In this document: piece after piece, positions 18,462-29,275 of the stretch
Layout: the number at the start of each line of letters is the position of its first letter
Position numbering within the stretch: the first letter of the stretch is position 1
Position numbers and translations under genes: made by a program
Assembly: GCF_021440345.1 (NCBI RefSeq)
Contig: NZ_JAKCNS010000001.1
Coordinates: forward strand, 1-41,569
From: Kluyvera intermedia
GTDB lineage: Bacteria > Pseudomonadota > Gammaproteobacteria > Enterobacterales > Enterobacteriaceae
Direction of reading: 5' to 3'
DNA: 41,569 nucleotides
Notes under the pieces: model-generated
Seen by the model: the letters and a program-made list of their open reading frames with translations, nothing else
The model's database searches: none
What the model was told of the DNA's origin: nothing

Positions 18462-19682
18462 ATGACTTCATCCAATACATTGATGCAAAAGAATTTTTGC
18501 TGGAAGTCCATTTGGAATCGTGGATTAGTATCGCTGTTTATTATCATGTTTTTCTTCGATAATATTACACGTTACAAACATATTGTCGGCGGGTTAATGC
18601 TTATCACCGCCCTCTATTATGTGGCGCAGAAAAGAAGTGCGCTGTTACAGATTTTCAAAAATAATCTCACCTACTCGCTCTTTGTTTTTGTAATTGTCTG
18701 TTTCTACGCCGTACTGATCTCAATCGACCCTTCTTATAGCTTCAAGAAATTTGCCAATACGATTCTTGAAAAACTATTGCTGACAACCCTGGTCATTCCC
18801 ATTCTGTTACACGATGAGAACAAAGAAGATATAGCCAAAACACTTATCTACTCGCTTATCGCCGGGATTTTGCCATTAGCTCTCGTAGACGGCTGGCAAT
18901 ATTATCGTGAATATCAACAGGGCATCATGCCATTTTCTGGGTTCACGCATAAATACAAATCTGACATTTTAATCTTTATGACGCCAGCATTTTTACTGCT
19001 GTGGAATTTCAAATCCGCGAAAATACGCGTTCTTTTCTTCGCTATTGCCTGCCTCATGGGTTTGATGATCATCGGTACATTACAGCGCGGAACCTGGCTC
19101 TCAATACTGGTCGCCGCACTGATTTGGTGTATCTGTAAACGAGAATGGAAATTGCCGTTACTAGCCGCCGTCGCGCTAGGTGCCGTTCTTACTCTTGGCT
19201 ATCTGAAAGATCAAAATAGCCTTCATATGCTGTTCCATAAAATGCAGCAAACCTCCAGTTCAGGCCGCTACGGGGGAGGCACTCAGGGTGCCGCCATTGA
19301 CCTGATTATGGAAAACCCAGTAAAAGGTTATGGCTACGGCGAGAATATATATCACGAGGTCTATAACAGCAGGATTCAGGATTACCCGCAGTGGGTGTTT
19401 AAAAAATCCATTGGTCCACATAATATAACCCTCGATATGTGGTACTCGGCGGGTCTTTTAGGGCTCATTGCATTATGGTATTTACTCATCTCGGTTGTTG
19501 CCGAAGTAGTAAAAGGCTATAGAGCGAATGAGGGTGTAACCAAAGATGCCTGGCTTCTGATTGGGTTGATAATGGCAGGTAACCTGTTCGTTCGCGGCGC
19601 TTTCGAAACCGTCAGTATCGAAAACCTAACGATGCTCATGGGTATTGCACTGGCGCTGAAATTCAAAGCCCAGCAAAACTAA
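18462..19682 (+). CDS. waaL: O-antigen ligase WaaL
   Basis: Polytopic inner-membrane glycosyltransferase joining undecaprenyl-linked O antigen to the finished lipid A-core on the periplasmic side. The 406-residue protein has about ten to twelve hydrophobic segments. TLQRGTWLSILVAAL carries the conserved arginine, and the large periplasmic loop near residues 260-325 ends in IGPHNITLDMWYSAGLLG with the conserved histidine. I prefer ATG at 18462, seven bases after AAGG, to ATG at 18456, which nearly touches it. Base composition is visibly more AT-rich than waaC upstream, common for waaL. The exact acceptor sugar is not predictable. Confidence 0.9.
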   Translation: MTSSNTLMQKNFCWKSIWNRGLVSLFIIMFFFDNITRYKHIVGGLMLITALYYVAQKRSALLQIFKNNLTYSLFVFVIVCFYAVLISIDPSYSFKKFANTILEKLLLTTLVIPILLHDENKEDIAKTLIYSLIAGILPLALVDGWQYYREYQQGIMPFSGFTHKYKSDILIFMTPAFLLLWNFKSAKIRVLFFAIACLMGLMIIGTLQRGTWLSILVAALIWCICKREWKLPLLAAVALGAVLTLGYLKDQNSLHMLFHKMQQTSSSGRYGGGTQGAAIDLIMENPVKGYGYGENIYHEVYNSRIQDYPQWVFKKSIGPHNITLDMWYSAGLLGLIALWYLLISVVAEVVKGYRANEGVTKDAWLLIGLIMAGNLFVRGAFETVSIENLTMLMGIALALKFKAQQN

Positions 19683-19690
19683 AATTGAAA

Positions 19691-19714
19691 AGGCTGCATA
19701 ATGCAGCCTTTTTT
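19691..19714. terminator. Bidirectional terminator between waaL and waaZ
   Basis: AGGCTGCAT and ATGCAGCCT form a stem followed on the plus strand by six T and preceded by AAAA, which gives a shorter T run on the minus strand. It separates the two converging LPS operons. Confidence 0.85.
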
Positions 19715-19735
19715 AATTTACTGGCGGTGTAAATA

Positions 19736-20518
19736 CTACACTTCGTCTGGGGTAATAAACGGTATCACGTCGTAGTCGATGGCCGTCGTATCAGAGAGGT
19801 TATAAACCTGAATATCCGCTACGTTCTCGCGCATAAATCGGTAGAACGGTAAGATTTTACCTAAGTCTCGACTCAATTCCGACGGCTGTTGATTGTGTTT
19901 CTCATCGTAAAAACGGCCACAGGTATCAACCAGATCCAACCCAGAGTGGATGATTTTCTGATAGCCCAAACTGTACGCAACCTGAAGTGCAGCAAACGCC
20001 ACCGTATGGCATGAGCAGTAGCCATGGGTAATATCCAGACTGAACCCCGCCAGCCGTTTCTTCTTCGAGACAGGAACATCAATCAGTATTTTGTCGTCCA
20101 GTTTCGACGCAATGGTGAACTTAATTTTCTTAAAGAACCCGCCCTTTTCTCGCTGATACAGAGAGCGAATCACAAAGCCGTGATCGTCGATATAACGCTT
20201 ATCTTCCTCAGAAGCCCTGTCGTATACCTCACCGTTGACGATGGCATACTTGCTTTTCTTCATAAACTCGCGGAAATCATCGTTTCGCTGCAGTGAAAAG
20301 CGGGAGTCGGTCAGCACATAAATGAATGGCCGAATATTGTTATCCAACAGATAGCGAGCGGAGCCGTTGACAGAGATAACGTCCGATGCCGCCAGCAGAC
20401 TTAGCGGCGTTTTCAGCGATGATGGCCCTGAGAGGAAAATAATGCAGTTTTCAGAGGTCTTGTGACGTTTGATTTCGTTAACGTCTTCGGTTGTGATGCT
20501 GTGCAATTTACCGCTCAT
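19736..20518 (-). CDS. waaZ: LPS core biosynthesis protein WaaZ (Kdo III attachment)
   Basis: In E. coli WaaZ is required for adding a third Kdo to the inner core, which gives a truncated, non-ligated core form. This 260-residue protein matches E. coli WaaZ as I recall it: CIIFLSGPSSLKTPLSLLAA, VNGSARYLLDNNIRPFIYVL, QREKGGFFKKIKF and DITHGYCSCHTVAFAALQVA. There is no obvious membrane segment, so it is probably cytoplasmic or peripheral. It is the last gene of the waaQ operon, 87 bp after the GT8 gene, and is AT-richer than the flanking conserved genes. E. coli waaS, which works with waaZ, is missing here. Confidence 0.88.
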   Translation of the reverse strand: MSGKLHSITTEDVNEIKRHKTSENCIIFLSGPSSLKTPLSLLAASDVISVNGSARYLLDNNIRPFIYVLTDSRFSLQRNDDFREFMKKSKYAIVNGEVYDRASEEDKRYIDDHGFVIRSLYQREKGGFFKKIKFTIASKLDDKILIDVPVSKKKRLAGFSLDITHGYCSCHTVAFAALQVAYSLGYQKIIHSGLDLVDTCGRFYDEKHNQQPSELSRDLGKILPFYRFMRENVADIQVYNLSDTTAIDYDVIPFITPDEV

Positions 20519-20605
20519 AAGACTGCCACCAAAAATAATATCGTTACCTGAAAGGCGGATCGGGATTGTTATTCTGAAGCTAAAATAGTCATAAAATTCA
20601 AATGA

Positions 20606-21622
20606 CTACTTAACCACCCTTAAATAGAAATAGTAAATATAGTTCATCACGCCGGCGAACGGCTTGTTATTCTTGAAGTTATGCTTTGCGCAGTAGCGCG
20701 CATAGTTCGCATTCCCGGGTTTCTGCAACGGCAAATCTTTCCACGGCGAAACGGCTTTCGCCTGCAAAAATGGCTCTGCACTTGGGTAGCTGGCCCAGTT
20801 ATGCCACGGCTTCGTCGGTCCGACATAGTGAATCAGCACCGTACCGTCGTGAATAGGGTTGATAAACGCGTCCTTCAATTCATAGTTGAGGCTGAACTGA
20901 GTATTGTATTTACCATCCATAAACGTCACTTTCCCGCAAAGAATAATGTTCAGGATATCCTGATCCATAAAGCTCAGCTTGCGCGTGACATTTTTGTCAG
21001 ACAGCAGCGACATCGCCTTGCCCGAGACATCTTCACTGGCCCACGCGGGGATATTCAACAGCAGAACGCCAGAATTGAAATAGCCTTTGGCAATGGCCGG
21101 GCAGTCCAGGCTTTTGCTTCGTGATAGCCACCATTTGCCATCACGCTCAGGAACTACGCCCGCCACGGTATCCGCAAGCTCTAGCGCTAACAATTCATCA
21201 ATTTCGCCCTGGCAGACAATGTCAGCATCCAGATAAAGCAGCCGGGACAGTTTGCCAATAAAGTAGTCGCCGATGATAAAGCGGAAATACATCGCTACCG
21301 ACCAGTTTTTAGTGGTCGGGAAAGCCGCTAGCCGCTCGCAGTTGACGATATGGATTTGAATACAGGTGCCATTATCCTTTGCCAACTGCGCAAAATGCCG
21401 CTTTTCTTCTTCAGAAATGACATCGATGAAAACATGAAACACAAAGTCCATGCTGCGGTTATGCAGAAGAATTGAAGCAATAGAAACGCCACAGCCAAAG
21501 AGAAAGTTCTTATCAATCCCGTAGGCAATATGGAACGGTGAAACTACCGGCACCGGCTGGCCTTCATTAAAGACGATCGTCTCTTTAATCATCTCATCGG
21601 CATTCAAATACGAATAGGTCAT
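20606..21622 (-). CDS. GT8-family LPS outer-core hexosyltransferase (WaaO/WaaI/WaaJ type)
   Basis: A 338-residue glycosyltransferase family 8 protein. The GT-A N terminus reads PFHIAYGIDKNFLFGCGVSI. The metal-binding DxD is in SRLLYLDADIVCQGEIDELL near residue 130, and GYFNSGVLLLNIPAWA, MDQDILNII and HYVGPTKPWHNWASYPSAEP follow as in WaaI/WaaO/WaaJ/WaaR. It should add an alpha-linked galactose or glucose from UDP-sugar to the first outer-core glucose placed by WaaG. Which sugar and linkage cannot be told from sequence. I chose ATG at 21622, 16 bp after the waaP stop with an AGGA-like site. The upstream in-frame region to 21745 overlaps waaP and is not family-like. Confidence 0.85.
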   Translation of the reverse strand: MTYSYLNADEMIKETIVFNEGQPVPVVSPFHIAYGIDKNFLFGCGVSIASILLHNRSMDFVFHVFIDVISEEEKRHFAQLAKDNGTCIQIHIVNCERLAAFPTTKNWSVAMYFRFIIGDYFIGKLSRLLYLDADIVCQGEIDELLALELADTVAGVVPERDGKWWLSRSKSLDCPAIAKGYFNSGVLLLNIPAWASEDVSGKAMSLLSDKNVTRKLSFMDQDILNIILCGKVTFMDGKYNTQFSLNYELKDAFINPIHDGTVLIHYVGPTKPWHNWASYPSAEPFLQAKAVSPWKDLPLQKPGNANYARYCAKHNFKNNKPFAGVMNYIYYFYLRVVK

Positions 21623-21638
21623 GTCCTGCTCCCGGCAA

Positions 21639-22436
21639 TTACAACGACTTTCTGATCGTTCTTTCTTGTATTTTGGTAGCCTTGTCTGCCGCTTTTGCCA
21701 GCAGTGGCTGCTCTTCTCGCAGCACATCTCTGATAGGTTTATCAAAATAAACTTTCATAAAGCGTAAAATATCGCGCTGCGTCAGACCGATATTCAGCGA
21801 TGAGAAATAGAGCCCAATCAGGTCCTTATCGCGCCAGCGGAGCGGTACCTGATTGCGGATCTGCGCCCGATGCAGGTCAATCACCGAGACCTTCAGCGTC
21901 TCTTCCTCGCCGCTAAACGGCAGATGCAGCAGGAAGTGACAGATATAGCAGTCGCGGTGGTTAATGCCGGCCAGGTGCATTTTACGCACCATCGTAGCCA
22001 CACGTTTAATCAACATGCGTTTCACCGCTGCGGAAGGGGAATTCGTCACCCAATCGGCGCAGTAATCTTCAAGGCTAATGGTCGGCGTGAGGTCTTCGGT
22101 AATGATAAATGACGTTTTGGTCAGCGGATTTAGTCCTTTCTCACCAAAACCAACGCCGTGCATGGTATCAACACCCACATCATGCAGGCGGTGAATCGCA
22201 TTCCATTCCCGGTCGGCGCCCAGCACCGGCATCCGCAGTGAAATCAGGTTTTTGACGATCTCTTTGAGGGAGGTGCCACGGTGCCATTTCAGAAAATAAC
22301 TGCCGCCCGCCAGCTCAAAGCGCAGCGTACGACGGGTTTCCAGTTCACGAAACACCTCACCTTGCAGGTGTTTCACCTCTTCAAAGGCATCTTTTCCGCG
22401 CCACAGCGTGGCCAGCGGTTCGTTCAGCTCAACCAT
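21639..22436 (-). CDS. waaP: LPS core heptose I kinase WaaP
   Basis: ATP-dependent kinase that phosphorylates heptose I of the inner core, important for outer-membrane integrity. The 265-residue protein shows the kinase-like fold: the lysine in [13 protein letters not shown], the catalytic aspartate in [16 protein letters not shown] near residue 160 and the metal-binding [10 protein letters not shown]. Its start overlaps the waaG end by eight bases. A waaY gene for heptose II phosphorylation is absent. Confidence 0.95.
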   Translation of the reverse strand: MVELNEPLATLWRGKDAFEEVKHLQGEVFRELETRRTLRFELAGGSYFLKWHRGTSLKEIVKNLISLRMPVLGADREWNAIHRLHDVGVDTMHGVGFGEKGLNPLTKTSFIITEDLTPTISLEDYCADWVTNSPSAAVKRMLIKRVATMVRKMHLAGINHRDCYICHFLLHLPFSGEEETLKVSVIDLHRAQIRNQVPLRWRDKDLIGLYFSSLNIGLTQRDILRFMKVYFDKPIRDVLREEQPLLAKAADKATKIQERTIRKSL

Positions 22437-23553
22437 CTAAATCACCTATAATGATATCTGCCGCTTTGTCCGCCAGACTGTACAAATCTTGTGTATCCGC
22501 ATAGTTACGCGCATTTTCCGCCCAGGCCATGCGCAGTGCTGGCTGGGTTAGTGCTTTGAGTAAAATCTCATTCAGAGCATCTTGCTGGAAAGGTTCATTC
22601 ATCACCGCACCGCAGTTTGCATCTGCAATATAGTGCGCATACCCGCATACGCTGGTCGTTAATACTGGCAAACCTGCGGTCACCGCCTCGAGCAGCACGA
22701 TCCCGGCCGCTTCCTGATAGGCCGGATGCAGCAGGAGATCGGCCGCCGCCATCAATTCTGCCACATCGTTACGGCCGGAGAAGAAATGCACGTTGCGGCG
22801 AATGCCTAGTTTCTCGGCTAATGCCGCAAATTTACCCGGCTTATCCTGTCCGACAATGAACAGCTGAGTATTCTGACGCAGGCTTTCAGGTAACGAGGCC
22901 ATCGCGTTAAGGGTACGGTCTACGCCTTTACGCCTAAAATCAGAACCCACCTGTAACAGCACATTCTGCGACTCCGTCAGACCATTCTTTTGGCGATAAA
23001 CCTGGCGGGCATCGGGGATCTGCTGACTGTATTTTCTATCCGGGTAGATCCCCGGCGGCAAAATATGAAAACGCCCGGACTCGGTCTGATAATGCTTTTG
23101 GAAATCGGCAATTTGCTTATCCGTCAGCATCAGTAGCTGCGTATTTTTTCCCTGCTCGAAGGTCGCACGTTCAAAGGCGGCATAATGCCGATAGCGTGAC
23201 GTCAGACGATAGAAGAACCCCTTTTCCTGCGCGACTTTCTCGGCGTAGCAAACATCAGCCGCATAATAGACGTCCAACCCCGGCATCTTATTGAAACCCA
23301 CCACGCGCGACACTGGATGCTCACGCAGATGATGTTGCACCCACGCGTAATACTCAGCGTTACGCCCGTGGTTAGTTCGGGATTTCACCGGAACCAGAAT
23401 GAGCTCAAAGGCCTTGGGATGTTCACCTTCCCAAAATTGGGTATAAACGCGCACCTGATGACCACGGGCTGCTACGGTCTGCGCAATACGCATGAAATCC
23501 CGCTGTAAACCACCGAAAGGAAAATACTTATACAGACAGAATGCAACGATCAT
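22429..23553 (-). CDS. waaG: LPS core glucosyltransferase I WaaG
   Basis: GT4 enzyme with a GT-B fold, adding the first glucose of the outer core to heptose II from UDP-glucose. The 374-residue protein begins [20 protein letters not shown], has [19 protein letters not shown] (donor site, arginine and lysine) and the EX7E motif in [19 protein letters not shown] near residue 280. This is WaaG of the E. coli/Salmonella type, not WabG of Klebsiella. The ATG overlaps the waaQ stop (ATGA). Confidence 0.94.
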   Translation of the reverse strand: MIVAFCLYKYFPFGGLQRDFMRIAQTVAARGHQVRVYTQFWEGEHPKAFELILVPVKSRTNHGRNAEYYAWVQHHLREHPVSRVVGFNKMPGLDVYYAADVCYAEKVAQEKGFFYRLTSRYRHYAAFERATFEQGKNTQLLMLTDKQIADFQKHYQTESGRFHILPPGIYPDRKYSQQIPDARQVYRQKNGLTESQNVLLQVGSDFRRKGVDRTLNAMASLPESLRQNTQLFIVGQDKPGKFAALAEKLGIRRNVHFFSGRNDVAELMAAADLLLHPAYQEAAGIVLLEAVTAGLPVLTTSVCGYAHYIADANCGAVMNEPFQQDALNEILLKALTQPALRMAWAENARNYADTQDLYSLADKAADIIIGDLDG

Positions 23554-24620
23554 AATTCTTCGCCTATGACGGGTTCGGCATGAGGGGCAGGCAAGATTTT
23601 ATCAATCGCGGCAATGACATCCTCTGCAGGAATCACTGAGAGATACATTTCATTGCGATTGCGCTGCTCACGCGGCGGCATGGGGCGATAATCACCGGCC
23701 CAGAATTGAATCATATTGTTTGACCATGGACGCCAGAAAACATGGTTTGTCGCGCCGAACAGAGCTATCAGCGGCGTTTTGACCGCTGCCGCAATATGCC
23801 CCGGCGCAGAGTCAACGCCAATAAACAACACCGCATGGTCGATAAGCGCGCCGAGTTCAGGAAATGTCACATTCCCGGCCAGGGCCGTCACCGGCGGCTT
23901 TTTACAACCCTGGGCGATGGCGGCAATGCACGCCAGGTCATCGGCACCAGGACCGGAGGTCAGCACCACTTCCATCCCCCGCTCATGCAACGCATCAATC
24001 ACCTGCGAGAATTTTTGATTCTCCCAGCATTTAAAAATCTGCCGTGCCGTAGGTTGAATCACCACATAGCGCTCGCCGACACCGGCTTTATTCAGCTCCT
24101 GACGCACGCGCTCCCAACAGACAGGGTTATAGCTCATCGTCGTTTCAGTAACATAGGAATCGAGGCCCAGCGGTGCCAGCACCGACAGATTACTCTCAAC
24201 CACGTTATCGCCTTTCGACGGCGCAAGATGCGTGAAACTGTTACGCCAAAAAGCGGACTGGCGATGCTGGTAGTCCTGCGAAATACTCATTGGCACATTC
24301 AGCAGGCGTACCAAAACGGCCACCATCCACTGATCGGCCATGTTAACGACCAAGTCGTATTTATTCGAACGCAGCACCCTGATTAGATTAACGAAATTAG
24401 TGACTTTCTCTGCGGTTTTGGCTTTCTTATTTTTAAGGCCATACAGCGCATTGATTTCAGGGTTCTCGGATAAAATAGGCATCGTATCCTGGTACAGCAG
24501 GACATCAACCTTCGCGTCAGGATAATGGCGTTTAAGCGTGCTAATAACGGGAGTAGTCAGCAGCATATCCCCGTGAAAACGCATTTTAATGAGCAAAATT
24601 TTTCTAAATGGCTTTTCCAC
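23550..24620 (-). CDS. waaQ: LPS core heptosyltransferase III WaaQ
   Basis: GT9 enzyme adding heptose III as a branch on heptose II. The 356-residue protein has KILLIKMRFHGDMLLTTPVI at the N terminus, VIQPTARQIFKCWENQKF, and the donor-site motif FIGVDSAPGHIAAAVKTPLI followed by ALFGATNHVFWRPW. It is the first gene of waaQ-waaG-waaP-GT8-waaZ and lies 43 bp downstream of the JUMPstart/ops element, so it should be RfaH-dependent. Its product creates the WaaH acceptor. Confidence 0.94.
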   Translation of the reverse strand: MEKPFRKILLIKMRFHGDMLLTTPVISTLKRHYPDAKVDVLLYQDTMPILSENPEINALYGLKNKKAKTAEKVTNFVNLIRVLRSNKYDLVVNMADQWMVAVLVRLLNVPMSISQDYQHRQSAFWRNSFTHLAPSKGDNVVESNLSVLAPLGLDSYVTETTMSYNPVCWERVRQELNKAGVGERYVVIQPTARQIFKCWENQKFSQVIDALHERGMEVVLTSGPGADDLACIAAIAQGCKKPPVTALAGNVTFPELGALIDHAVLFIGVDSAPGHIAAAVKTPLIALFGATNHVFWRPWSNNMIQFWAGDYRPMPPREQRNRNEMYLSVIPAEDVIAAIDKILPAPHAEPVIGEEL

Positions 24621-24663
24621 AAGTGACTCTTTGGTTGAGATTTTCCGATAAAAGTTGGAAAAA

Positions 24664-24703
24664 GTACGCTACCGCTCAGGCTTAACAGTGACCTGATTAC
24701 TGA
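24664..24703 (-). promoter_or_regulatory. JUMPstart element with ops site (RfaH recruitment)
   Basis: The minus strand carries CACTGTTAAGCCTG followed by GAGCGGTAGCGTAC. This matches the conserved core of JUMPstart (CTGTTAAGCC) and the ops element (GCGGTAGCGT) found before RfaH-controlled LPS, capsule and conjugation operons. It sits in the waaQ leader. RfaH binds the paused polymerase at ops and suppresses Rho termination and polarity across the operon. Confidence 0.85.
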
Positions 24704-25023
24704 TATTGCACTCATTTTTAACGCGATAGTGTACCACTTCTTTTGTCGCAATCCGAACAGGAAGCATTTCACGCAATTAAATCATTTTAGCCTTAAAAAT
24801 CATGTCAATAGAATTATTATGACGTTCATTAATTGCGGCTAACTCTTTGCCCATTTGCTCCAGGACAAATCGCAACCGACGGCATAAAAACGGGTGATAA
24901 GCAGTGATATCCACGGCAAGCCATCATGCTGTGGATAATTTAGACCAAAAACAGCAAAAGTAATGGTAAAGCCTCAGGTAAATACATAGAATCCTCAGCA
25001 CATTCATAACTCAGCTATTTATT
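24704..25023. other. Divergent waaQ/waaA intergenic region
   Basis: The rest of the 403-bp gap between the waaQ and waaA starts, excluding the JUMPstart element. It is AT-rich and holds the waaQ promoter candidate. No clear coding sequence, RNA gene or repeat is visible. A waaA promoter must lie here or be weak; TAGAAT near 24988 is the only, poor, -10 candidate. The ATG of waaA has no strong Shine-Dalgarno sequence. Confidence 0.5.
24781..24808 (-). promoter_or_regulatory. Candidate promoter of the waaQ operon
   Basis: On the minus strand a perfect -35, TTGACA (24808-24803), is followed after 16 bp by AATGAT (24786-24781), four of six for a -10. The predicted start near 24774 would give a leader of about 150 nt including the JUMPstart element, which fits the usual arrangement. 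Confidence 0.5.
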
Positions 25024-26789
<1,766 letters not shown>

Positions 26790-26803
26790 ACGCACAACAT
26801 CCC

Positions 26804-26827
26804 GGCGTCGCGTAATTCTGCGACGCC
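26804..26827. terminator. Hairpin between convergent coaD and mutM
   Basis: GGCGTCGC and GCGACGCC pair around a short AT loop. The hairpin is GC-rich and lies 15-40 bp after the coaD stop and as close to the mutM stop. Neither side has a real T run, so it may only protect 3' ends or work with Rho. Confidence 0.4.
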
Positions 26828-26843
26828 CGAGAAAACCACGACT

Positions 26844-27653
26844 TTATTTCTGACACTGCTTGCAGTAAAACGTCGCCCGCTGCGCATGCTTACTGGCAAT
26901 AATCGGCGTCCCGCAGGTACGACAAGGTTCCCCTTTACGCCCATACACCTGTAGCTCCTGGGCAAAATATCCCGGCTTGCCATCGCTTTGCAGGAAATCT
27001 TTTAGCGTCGTTCCGCCCTGCTCAATCGAGCGCTTCAGCACCGCTTTTATCGCCTCAACCAGCCGTTCACCTTCGTCTCTCGATAATGACGACGCGAGCC
27101 TATCCGGATGGATATTTGCGGCAAACAACGATTCGCTGGCATAAATATTCCCTACCCCCACCACCAACTTGTTATCCATCAGCCAGGGCTTTATAGCGGT
27201 CTTCTTCTTCGCGCTTTTTGCCAGCAGGTACTCAGCGCTGAATTCCTCACTGAGCGGTTCAGGGCCGAGATGAGCAAGCACGCTATGCCCTTCCAGCACG
27301 GAGGTCCATAACCAGGCGCCAAAGCGGCGTGGGTCGGTATAACGCAGCACTTTACCGTTACTCATGACTAAATCGACGTGGTCGTGTTTTTCCGCTGGCA
27401 ATTCCTCCGGCAAGATGCGCAGGCTGCCAGACATACCGAGGTGAATGATAATCCAGCCGTCAGGAAGCTCAAGCAACAGGTATTTGGCGCGTCGCTGGAC
27501 GCTCAGGACGGGTTTGTCACTCAGACGGTAGATTTCATCAGAGACGGGCCAGCGCAGGCGACCGTTGCGGATAACGGCATGCTGGATGGTTGCACCGACC
27601 AGGTGAGGTTCAATCCCCCGGCGGCTGGTTTCAACTTCGGGTAATTCAGGCAT
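26844..27653 (-). CDS. mutM: Formamidopyrimidine-DNA glycosylase MutM
   Basis: Base-excision enzyme removing 8-oxoguanine and formamidopyrimidines, with AP lyase activity. The 269-residue protein starts at the catalytic [19 protein letters not shown] (the proline is the nucleophile after methionine removal). It has [13 protein letters not shown] of the helix-two-turn-helix and a C-terminal zinc finger, CRTCGTPI...FYCKQCQK. The start at 27653 is dictated by that N terminus. It follows rpmB-rpmG but sits behind a terminator. Confidence 0.97.
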   Translation of the reverse strand: MPELPEVETSRRGIEPHLVGATIQHAVIRNGRLRWPVSDEIYRLSDKPVLSVQRRAKYLLLELPDGWIIIHLGMSGSLRILPEELPAEKHDHVDLVMSNGKVLRYTDPRRFGAWLWTSVLEGHSVLAHLGPEPLSEEFSAEYLLAKSAKKKTAIKPWLMDNKLVVGVGNIYASESLFAANIHPDRLASSLSRDEGERLVEAIKAVLKRSIEQGGTTLKDFLQSDGKPGYFAQELQVYGRKGEPCRTCGTPIIASKHAQRATFYCKQCQK

Positions 27654-27705
27654 AGCGTCTCCGGCTGTAATACAGATCTCTCTATTATGGGGACGCGTAG
27701 AAAAC

Positions 27706-27733
27706 AAAAAACCCCGCCGGAGCGAGGTTTTTT
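27706..27733 (-). terminator. Terminator after rpmG
   Basis: On the minus strand ACCTCGC pairs with GCGGGGT, with one G-T wobble, flanked by A and T runs and ending in TTTTTTG. The wobble orientation fits the minus-strand transcript. It lies 18 bp after the rpmG stop and should limit ribosomal-protein transcription into mutM. Confidence 0.75.
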
Positions 27734-27751
27734 GCTACATCGAAACTGAAA

Positions 27752-27922
<171 letters not shown>

Positions 27923-27939
27923 TTATTTCCTCTAAGTAC

Positions 27940-28197
<258 letters not shown>

Positions 28198-28371
28198 TTA
28201 GCTCGAGCTTCGTATGGGGTATCGGCGCCTCGTCAGGCTTTACAGCCCGGTCATCGCAGTTCTACACGTCATCACTCACGCTGCCCTAGAGCAACTTGAA
28301 TGAATTGGCGTCTAAGTGAACTCTCGATTGCCAGGCCCAAATGCCAAACCCGAGATTCTCAAAGGTGGCGT

Positions 28372-28400
28372 AGTATACGCCGCCACGACGTTATGCTCAA
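28372..28400 (-). promoter_or_regulatory. Promoter candidate for rpmB-rpmG
   Basis: On the minus strand TTGAGC (28400-28395) and TATACT (28377-28372) are separated by exactly 17 bp. The predicted start near 28365 gives an untranslated leader of about 190 nt before rpmB. Confidence 0.6.
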
Positions 28401-28443
28401 GTCCCGAACAGACAAAGATCCCGGTGGATCGCGTAGAAATCCG

Positions 28444-29109
28444 CTAAATCCAGCCTCGTTCGGCAAAAGAAACATACTCACCACGGCCTATAACCAGATG
28501 ATCGAGTACGCGTACATCCATGAATTGGCAACATTTTACCACCCTTTCAGTAATAAGTCTGTCTGATTTACTGGGTTCAGCATTTCCTGATGGATGATTA
28601 TGCGCCAGGATCACTGCCGCCGCGTTGACTTTGATGGCTTCTCGTACAATTTCGCGCGGATGTACCTCAACATGGCTCAGCGTTCCGGCAAAAAGTCGGC
28701 TGTGTTTGAGGACTTTGTGTTGGTTATCGAGGAAGATAACTAAAAAAATTTCCCGCTCTTCGTCAGCCAGTTGGCTTTGTAAAAACTCAAGCGTCATCTC
28801 TGGGCTGAGCAAAGGGTCCTCTGCCAGCACCCGCAGACTAAAGTAACGACGAGCCAGCTCGGCGATCCCTTTCAGCTGTGCAAATTTGGCAAGCCCTATC
28901 CCGTCAACCTGCATAATCTCTTTCTCGGACGCCGAAAGCAGACCATACAGTGAACCGAAATGGTGCAGCAGATCGTGAGAGTAGCGCATCACTTTTTTTT
29001 CACGCGTCCCTGTTCGTAAAAACAGCGCCAATAGTTCGGTATCCGACAGTGACTCAATCCCGTACCGCTGCATTTTTTCACGCGGCATCATCACCTCTAA
29101 ACTCTCCAT
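28444..29109 (-). CDS. radC: RadC family JAB/MPN-domain protein
   Basis: A 221-residue protein of the RadC family. Once thought to act in DNA repair, its function is unresolved. The N-terminal helix-hairpin-helix-like part reads [15 protein letters not shown] and [20 protein letters not shown]. The C-terminal JAB metalloprotease-like domain has the metal motif [15 protein letters not shown] near residue 175. The first ~10 residues differ from E. coli. It lies upstream of rpmB on the same strand and diverges from coaBC. Confidence 0.92.
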   Translation of the reverse strand: MESLEVMMPREKMQRYGIESLSDTELLALFLRTGTREKKVMRYSHDLLHHFGSLYGLLSASEKEIMQVDGIGLAKFAQLKGIAELARRYFSLRVLAEDPLLSPEMTLEFLQSQLADEEREIFLVIFLDNQHKVLKHSRLFAGTLSHVEVHPREIVREAIKVNAAAVILAHNHPSGNAEPSKSDRLITERVVKCCQFMDVRVLDHLVIGRGEYVSFAERGWI

Positions 29110-29191
29110 TGCAGCCTCCTCGCCATCGATTCCGCCATGCTGTCACAGCCTTCACCACTGCGCACGATGCTGATATCACTCTTGCGTAGCG

Positions 29192-29221
29192 CCTCGCAAA
29201 GTGCCGCGCACGACCTCGCAA
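29192..29221 (+). repeat. Pair of CCTCGCAA direct repeats upstream of coaBC
   Basis: CCTCGCAA occurs at 29192-29199 and 29214-29221, 22 bp apart (two helical turns), ending 10 bp before the coaBC extended -10. It may be a regulator site; it has no known match to me. Confidence 0.4.
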
Positions 29222-29227
29222 GGATTG

Positions 29228-29236
29228 TGATAAAAT
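29228..29236 (+). promoter_or_regulatory. Extended -10 promoter candidate for coaBC-dut
   Basis: TGATAAAAT matches an extended -10 (TGN plus TAAAAT). No -35 match is visible at 17 bp. The expected start is near 29243, about 33 nt before the coaBC ATG. Confidence 0.5.
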
Positions 29237-29275
29237 GCGCGAATTCTGATGTACCCCAAACAGGAAAGAATCATG

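Noticed and set aside
26804-26827. Strong terminator between coaD and mutM
   Set aside because: The stem is good but neither strand has a T run, so it is listed only as a low-confidence hairpin.
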